Below are positions 57,540 to 64,000 of a stretch of DNA of 64,000 bases, piece after piece (the first letter of the stretch is position 1; every line of letters starts with the position of its first letter). The notes below the pieces were generated by a model. That model had not been told where the DNA came from and did not search any database. It saw nothing but the letters and a program-made list of their open reading frames with translations. A program made the translations under genes and the position numbers. Origin of the DNA: Calliopum simillimum (taxonomy: Eukaryota > Arthropoda > Insecta > Diptera > Lauxaniidae); the NCBI GenBank assembly GCA_951812925.1, contig OX638372.1:38128245-38192244 (forward strand), read 5' to 3'.

Positions 57540-58735
57540 TTTTAGAGAAAACTTTTTTGAAGGAAACTTTTAGCTAATTGTATGAGCTTTCTAGGACTGT
57601 ATTTTTTTTATGGGGTTAAAAAGGATTTCGCAAAGTTCTGAGCCTTCAAAATTGATATTTGAATTTTTTTTTCTTATTTTTTGACTTTGGCTGCCATTTT
57701 AGTATGAAAAAGATCCTATTAACATATCTTTTTATAGTTTTTTTTTTTTTGAACCCTCGTTAAGTTTCCTTTAATTCATACCAATTTTTTGTTTTGGGGT
57801 CACTTCAAAAGGATTGTTCATACAAATTTTAATTTAAAACTAGTAAGGGTGTATCCTTTGGCCTGGCCTAACATTAAATACCCTACACTGCAGTATTTTG
57901 AAAATTTTGCTTATATGGGAGGTGCCACGCCTTTTGTTCCCCAGTTTTTGCACAGAGCTTGCATTTATAGTCCTTAGTGTCAGAGTGAAATTCTGTTGGA
58001 TTATCTCAAAAAATGTTTTAAGTATCGCGTTTTGAAGCTTTTGCTTATATGTCTTAGTCGTTGCTCAGAGTGTGTATTTATAGTCCTTAGTATTCGATTG
58101 AAATTAAGTTGGACTATCTCAAAAAACTCTTTCAGTACAGCGTTTTGAAATGCTTGCTTATATGGGAGGTGCCACGCCCCTTGTCTGATTTTGCCCAGTT
58201 GTTGCTCAGAGCTTGCACTTATAGTTCTTATATTTGAGTAAAATTTAGTAGTATGGCGTTTTGAAGCTTTTGCGTATATAAGAGGTGCCACGCGCTCTTA
58301 TCCAAATCCGCCCAGTTTTTGCTTTGAGCTTGCGCTAATAGTTCGTAGTATTTATGTGTATTTTGGTTGAATTGTCGTGAAAAATACTCCAAAAGTTGCA
58401 TTTTGAACATATTTTTTGTATGGGCGGTAGGCGTGTCCGTTAACCAATTTCACTAATTTTCAATCCCACGAGCTAACTTTGACAATGAAAGCAGTGTATC
58501 AAATTTTATTGAATAATCTTGCTCAGTTTTCCCAAAAACTGTATTTCCACACACAGCCAGCCACATTGCCCGCCAGCCAGCCGGACAGACGGACATGGCT
58601 ATATCGACTCAGGAGGTGACGCTGATCAAGAATATATATACTTTTCCATATCTGCCACGCCTCCTGCTCTGCGATACAAACGGAAGGACAAAGTGAATAT
58701 ACCCTGGGTGTAGGGTATAAAAATAATTAAAATTA
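57540..58735 (+). repeat. Dispersed fly-type repeat with GGGAGGTGCCACGCC units
   Basis: Diverged units of about 180 bp begin GCGTTTTGAAGCTTTTGCTT and ATATGGGAGGTGCCACGCC, at about 57880-58320. The right end contains CAGCCGGACAGACGGACATG and GACGCTGATCAAGAATATAT and closes with GTGTAGGGTATAAA. From memory, the GACGGACATGGCTA...ATCAAGAATATATATAC stretch is widespread in fly genomes. Coding not seen. Confidence 0.55.
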
Positions 58736-58841
58736 AAACAAAAATAATTAAAAAAATTTAATGGAATTTAAAAAAAAAAAAAATTTAGAATCAGCTTTTG
58801 AGTGTGAATAAAATATTACGGCTTCTAAAAAAGTTTAATAA

Positions 58842-58990
58842 GTCGTCGCCTGAGTTCTCTTTTGCCCCATACGCCTATTCGTTAAAAAAGCAAAAGCACA
58901 TGAACTGTATCGACACAAGCACAAGTTATTTGCTTTTGCTTTTTCAACGAAGTTGCGTATGGAGCAAACGAGAATTCAGGCGACGAAGTA
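58842..58990. repeat. Short hairpin element, ~57-bp arms
   Basis: TCGTCGCCTGAGTTCTCTTT pairs imperfectly with AACGAGAATTCAGGCGACGA. Pairing continues through CATACGCC.ATTCGTT and AAAGCAAAAGCA / TGCTTTTGCTTT. The loop is about 24 bp. It is a small fold-back MITE or a hairpin-RNA locus. Confidence 0.7.
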
Positions 58991-60402
58991 ACATATCCAG
59001 ATTTCAACGCAAATTAAAACTGTCACTGGAAAGCATATAGCGCTGAACTCATGTTGAAATTTAATTGAGAATTTCCTCAAAAGAATGACCATCTTATTAC
59101 ACGCGAAGTCGAGGTGATATTTGACCCGGATCATATTTCATCAACAATCGCATAAGCTGTACTTTAATTTTTAATGCAAGTTATCGTGAATCAATATACC
59201 CGGGAAATTTTTCTGAGACTGCCGTGCGTTATCTATTGCAGTTTAAGAATATTTTTCAAACAAAATTAATTAAGTAAATAATTTAAAATGACACCTCTTC
59301 TGGAAACACTCTGTTTATTGTATTTATAAACAAGTAGCAACAATGCCTTCAATAAAAAATACTTAACATAAACTTGCAATTATAAAAGTGTTGAAATTAA
59401 AAATTAAAGTACAAAAAATTAATTAATTAAATTCAAGTAACGTAAACCTGATATACCCGGATTAAACAACTTTATAAATGAAACAACCAATTGCTGATCT
59501 TGCAATAAAAACTTAATTAATATCCGTTTAAAAACATGACACAATAAATTGAAGATAATAAACTTGAAATGTTAATAACATTTCAATCAGTACACGTTAG
59601 TTTAATGAAGTCTTGATTACAAAATTTATAAAAAATCGCAAAACGTTAATAACGATGTCTTCAAACATATTTGAAGTTACCTCTCATTTATGGGGTACTA
59701 TTTAAGCTCATTGGACTTTTTTTTTTTTTCGAAAAAATGTATTTTCAAGCTTATAGTCGAATATCCTTGAATTCCTTAGACGTTTCTAAGCATTTTATGC
59801 CTTATGCACTTTTTTCGTAAGATACCTTGTTTTTCTCTACTATCGAAAAAAGAATTGCACGGCAAAATAGGAGTGCGCCAATAATAATGAAATTTGGCAT
59901 GCTTAATCAGATATAGCTAGTTAAGAAATATTCCAAAATTGGGCGTGATACGTCAACGGACACGCCTACCTCCCATAGAAAATTTACTAAAATTTCTTAA
60001 AAAAAAAAATTCAAAAAAAAAAAAAAAAAAATAGTCATTTTCGATGCATTTGCCAATGCTAAAATCAAATCCGGACTCAAAATTAAGATCATTTTAAAAT
60101 TACGTCATAAAAGTTAAAAATCGTGTGTGGATTCTCATATGATTTTTAACTTTTATGATGTTATTTTCGTATAATCATAACTTTTTAAAAGAATGTCATA
60201 CAAGATTTATTCATAGCTTATTTTTAAAACTAGGGCTAAACGATGTACTTAGTATAAAAGGCCAAAACAATTTCGTGTGCTCTCAATATAACGTCTGTGT
60301 TCTCTATATAACCTAAAAAGTCATATTTTTTAATTTATAGATTGTTTTCAATGGTTAAAAAGTGGGCGTGGCACTTTTCCGATTTCGCCCATTATAAGGC
60401 AT
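58991..60402. other. Non-coding; small hairpin at 60093-60165
   Basis: No gene was recognised. TCATAAAAGTTAAAAATC (60104) pairs with GATTTTTAACTTTTATGA (60142), a ~60-bp hairpin. GGGCGTG blocks at 59941 and 60363 belong to the dispersed type seen at 12.4 and 58 kb. Confidence 0.45.
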
Positions 60403-61667
60403 TGACAGCACTGTTCGACAATTTTGAACTTTTTTTAAAACACATAAGAAAATCCAAAAAATTCTTAAAGTAGGCGTTAACCCTTTCGACCCGGCTGGGA
60501 CAATATATCCCAATTTACATATATATATTGTCCCAGCCGGGTCGAAAGGGTTAAAAAAAAATACCCGTTTCTCGTGGTTTTTCTCCAGCACGTCACATTT
60601 TTTTATCCACAGTACATGAAAAAACCAAAAATACCGCATTCTTGTGTTAAATCGATGAATTTAACTATATGATCCTTACATATGAGGTGTATCATGTGTT
60701 CAGCAAACTTATGCAGGATATTGCGGGGAATATTTTTGTATTAAATTTTAACCCAGTTCAACCCCCACATGTGGGTCATTTTTGCCGTTTTCTTAATAAG
60801 GTACAAAAATTACACCTAAAAGAGGAGGATATTAAGTCAGTATGTACTACAGAAATACTCGTCATAAAATTTCACTACTAGTTTCTAAAAACGTAAAGGT
60901 CGAAATTTGAGCCCGAAACCAAAAAAACTCGTTAACATCAATTAGGACTTTACACATTACATATTAATTACATCCCTGACGCGCTTACCTTAAGTTTTAA
61001 GATTTTTTCGTCTTTGACAACTCTTAGTGAAATTTTTTGTAGGAAAAGTTTTAGAAAAAGGGGGTCAAAAAGACCCATAAAAACAGGATATAATAGGTTA
61101 ATGATCCTTGTGTGATTTCGTTATGATCTTGTGAGAACGAGTTTTGTCCAAAATGTAGTTTTAGAATTTTACAGTGGGGTGAAATTTGGAAAATATTTAT
61201 TGTTAGAACTGCTTACTGATTTTAACGATTTTTTTGCTTTCGGGATAAAATTTTGCTTTTTTAGTATTCAGCAACTAGTAGTGAAATTGTATAGCAAATA
61301 TTTCTGTAGTACATACTGACTCAATATGCCCCTGTTTTAGGTGTCATTTTTGTACCTTTTTAAGAAAGGGGCAAAAATGACCCACATGTGGGGGTTGTAC
61401 AGGTTTAAAATTTTCTACAAAAATGTTCCCCACAATATCCTGTATAAGTTTGCTGAACACATGATACACCTCAAATGTATGGATCATATAGTTAAATTCA
61501 TCGATTTAACACAAGATTCCGGTATTTTTGTTTTTTTCATAAAAAAAAAAAATGTGACGTGCTGGGGAAAAACCACGAGACACGGGTATTTTCTTTTAAC
61601 GTCTACTTTAAGAATTTTTTGGATTTTCTAATGTGTTTTTTTTTTTGTGTCGAACAGTGTAGTCAGT
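60403..61667. mobile_element. Palindromic element, arms ~400-490 bp
   Basis: Left blocks GAAAATCCAAAAAATTCTTA (60448), ATACCCGTTTCTCGTGGTTT (60561), AACCCCCACATGTGGG-type sequence (60760) and CAGTATGTACTACAGAAATA (60838) each recur as reverse complement at 61612, 61587, 61380 and 61319. Ends pair as GACAGCACTGTTCGACA / TGTCGAACAGTGTAGTC. The left arm additionally holds the 70-bp insert at 60481-60550. No coding. Confidence 0.85.
60481..60550. mobile_element. 70-bp piggyBac-like MITE in TTAA
   Basis: CCCTTTCGACCCGGCTGGGA at the left end and its exact complement at the right form 28-bp perfect arms around a 14-base loop. TTAA lies immediately on both sides (60477-60480 and 60551-60554). The CCC/GGG ends plus TTAA duplication are diagnostic of piggyBac-type insertion. 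The opposite arm of the host palindrome has a single TTAA at the matching place (61597-61600 region), i.e. the empty site. Confidence 0.85.
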
Positions 61668-62919
61668 AGCTGTGTACTAATTTTCATCAAAAAATTGTAT
61701 ACCGTTCAAAAGATATGACCAAATCAAATTAAAAGTTTGGAGCCGTGCCACGCCTCTTCATAATTATATACTAAGTCAAAGTCTATCTCATTCATTAGTA
61801 TATGCTAACGCGCATCATTTTCCAAAGTTTCATTAAAATCGCTACAGCCGTTCTTGAGAAATACATGACAACAGTTTTTATATTAAGGTTAAGAATTGCC
61901 AAATATTGTACATATAAAATGACTATTTTGATTTCTGTTTGTTGTATTTTTTTTTCCATTTTTTTTTTTTATGAAAACAAGTTTTTTAAATATTGTTTAA
62001 AAAATGTTTCTGATTTTAAATAAATAAAAAAACCAAATTTAAAAAAAAAAAAAATCAAAATCGGAGCTGTTCTTGAGGACTTCCATCTAAAAGGCTTTAT
62101 TGACTGCACTATATAAAAAGGTCGTAGTTTGTTTTTGAAGGCTTTGGCTTATAAATTATTTTTTTGTTTGTAAATTCAATGTGGATTTATTTAGCATTAT
62201 TTATTTTTTAACTGAAAAAATGAAACAATAATCAATTTATTTTAAATGTCTAATAAAATTAATATATCAGCTAAACTTGTGTAGTGTATGAAAAGTAGAC
62301 ATTGAGGCACCTGATTTGAAGTTCTAACCTTTTTGTTTTTTTATTAGAGTGGGGATTTACTTAATGCGATTATTTAAATTTTTTTAAATTAAAACAACGT
62401 AGAAAAATTGTATGAAAAATTCAACTTACAAATTAATATTGAATTAAAAGTAAATAACCGTGTAACAAATTATAAATAAAGTAAATGAAAAATGTTGCTT
62501 GTGGTTTTATAACACCTGCTTGATATTTGTTCATATTGTTTAGTTAATTTTTATTTTTATCTTAATTTGAAAAACATTTAAAAATCAATGTTGAAAAGAT
62601 TTTGATCGGATCGTATTTTCTTTTTTTAAGTTTTTTTCATTTACGCACAAAGAACCATATTATGCGTAAGAATGGTACTCATCAGTTTTTTGTGTCTCCT
62701 GCAATATTTAAAAAGTAAAAGCTAATTAAATTGACTAGTATCGCCGATGGCCAAATTTTGGACATTCACCTAAAGGTAGATACGCTTTTTCCGAGCGGCG
62801 TTTTGTATATAAGAATATTGAATATTGACCGTATACAATATTCGTAGTAGGTAACCTCTTTTTTATGCAGAAGAAATATGAATAAAAGTCTTGAAATTAT
62901 TCTCACTTCACAATTGGCA
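61668..62919. other. AT-rich non-coding stretch
   Basis: No gene was recognised. Long T and A runs lie near 61630, 61960 and 62041. GTGCCACGCC at 61745 is another member of the dispersed block type seen around 58 kb. Confidence 0.45.
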
Positions 62920-63385
62920 AGAGTCCAAAAGTATCGAAAAACATCTAAAATATTGGTTAAAGTCGAAAAACATCTGAAATATCAGTAAAAGACAAAAAAA
63001 AAAAATTTTTAAATATCGGCAAAACATTTAAAAAATCAGTTAAAGTCCAAACGTATCGAAAAACATCTAAAATATCGGTAAAAACATCTTAAATATCTTT
63101 AAAAGTTAAAAAATATGGAGAACATCTTAAATATCGGTAAAACTCCAAAAATATCGAAGAGCATCTAAAATATCGGTTAAAGTCCAAAAATATCGAAAAA
63201 TATCTGCTATAAAATATCAGTGTAAGTCCAACAGTATCGGAAATCATTTAAAATATCGGCAAAAGTTCAAAAGGATCGAACAGTATCTAAAATATCAGTT
63301 AAGGTCCAAAACTATCGAAAAACATCTAACATATCGTAAAAGTCCAAAGTATCGAAAAAACATCTAAAATATTGGTGCAGAACGT
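62920..63385 (+). repeat. Degenerate ~42-bp minisatellite, about 11 units
   Basis: The unit is approximately GGTTAAAGTCCAAAAATATC followed by GAAAAACATCTAAAATATC. Units vary by substitutions and small indels; the order is regular enough to be a tandem array. There is no coding and no spacer diversity of the CRISPR kind. It shares TATCGAAAAAC content with 37480-38090. Confidence 0.75.
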
Positions 63386-63491
63386 CGACATAGTGCAACA
63401 AACCAGGTTTTTGCAAGCAAGAGAAAATAACAAAACAAAATTTCACTCACTCGACTGTCTCATCCACTTTCTTGACAACACAGCATAAAAG

Positions 63492-64000
63492 AGCTGGGCA
63501 CGGGCCTCAAAAATTAGGCCCGGCCCGTCATGAACACGAAACAAGCACTTGAAAAAAGCTTGGGTCCGCACGAATATTTTTTGTCGAGGCTCGAGCTAGG
63601 CCCAGCCCGATTCAACCATATTATTACATATTCACACTTTAAAAAATTCTAACTTGATCAAGCTAAATCAATGATTGTCATATGAGGAAAACACAAATAT
63701 TCTACATAATCTAATAAGAAGATTTGTTTGGCTTGACTTACTCCATTGCAATACAATTCTCAGCCTCATATTTATACAAAATTTTACATATTTTTATGTA
63801 AGAACAAAATGTTTTCCAAGTATATCCGTTCAATATTTCCGTGACTTACGAGCCTTTACGGGCCTCTAATTTTCGGGTTTGAGGGGTTAGGCCCGGGCCC
63901 GCACGAAGCTGGCATAAAACTCGATTTCAAGGCCCGAGCCCGTAGATGAAGAATAATGGCTCGCGGGCCACAAAATAAAAAACACGCCGCGTGCCCACCC
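63492..64000. mobile_element. hAT-like element, right end at or beyond the window edge
   Basis: AGAGCTGGGCACGGGCC at the left and CGCGTGCCCACCC at the window end are roughly inverted. Both ends carry repeated GGCCCG / CGGGCC blocks (GGCCCGGCCCG, AGGCCCGGGCCCG). The CAG(G)G.TGGGCACG pattern is frequent at hAT element ends. The right border and target duplication cannot be seen. The coding frame 63675-63869 shows no domain. Confidence 0.45.

Noticed and set aside
62920..63385. CRISPR-like array
   Set aside because: The units are contiguous and degenerate with no unique spacers, in a eukaryotic context. It is a minisatellite.

Overview
The window is AT-rich eukaryotic DNA, most likely from a higher fly (Diptera, Brachycera). 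The reasons are the transposon families present (several mariners, a rosa-type DD41D element, a Jockey/CR1-type LINE, a Helitron), a stretch around 58.5 kb that resembles a repeat widespread in fly genomes, and CAG/GCN-rich islands typical of fly gene flanks. The rosa family was first described from Ceratitis, so a tephritid fruit fly is plausible but not shown. I can support no host protein-coding gene. The window reads as intergenic sequence or a very long intron built from nested transposable elements. Short host exons without a recognisable domain cannot be excluded.

Layout. 0-9 kb: a large palindrome cut by the left edge, a second imperfect inverted repeat near 3.5 kb, and a terminal-inverted-repeat (TIR) element at 6.1-6.6 kb containing a tRNA-like stretch. 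9.4-11.1 kb: a decayed protein relic, a 256-bp MITE and a deleted mariner with unusually long TIRs. 13.6-14.2 kb: a short Helitron. 15.0-15.9 kb: a Mos1-like mariner. 16.2-18.3 kb: a 2.1-kb TA-flanked TIR element with six copies of one subterminal motif. 21.1-23.9 kb: a mariner relic, an element nested inside a palindromic element, and a Tc1-type fragment. 25.1-25.5 kb: a CpG/GCN-rich island that may be a host promoter or 5' exon. 26.0-28.0 kb: a CACTG-ended element that holds a second palindrome and two tRNA-like stretches. 30.6-36.4 kb: a rosa relic split by a LINE tail, a 5'-truncated LINE, a broken mariner, a composite MITE/tRNA-like repeat, and a second copy of the 1.03-kb element. 37.5-39.6 kb: degenerate satellite, then a fragment of the giant fold-back family split by a pogo-like element. 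41.9-45.6 kb: a MITE with TATCGATA motifs, a second pogo-like element, an inverted repeat and a full-length rosa element with an uninterrupted 363-codon transposase. 46.0-49.3 kb: a 3.3-kb fold-back element with arms of about 1.55 kb. 50.8-53.8 kb: another mariner, a palindrome, and another fragment of the fold-back family. 54-64 kb: MITEs, a composite repeat split by a nested element, a fly-type dispersed repeat, a palindrome holding a 70-bp piggyBac-like MITE with its empty site preserved in the opposite arm, a 42-bp degenerate minisatellite, and the left end of a hAT-like element.

The only intact-looking gene is the rosa transposase at 44154-45245. The other coding traces are transposase or reverse-transcriptase pseudogenes. 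Three features stand out. Palindromic elements are very dense. TIR elements with different terminal motifs share one plan: TA target, TIR, and the terminal motif repeated internally. tRNA-like sequences recur inside non-autonomous TIR elements. Boundaries and similarities were judged by eye; no alignment was run.
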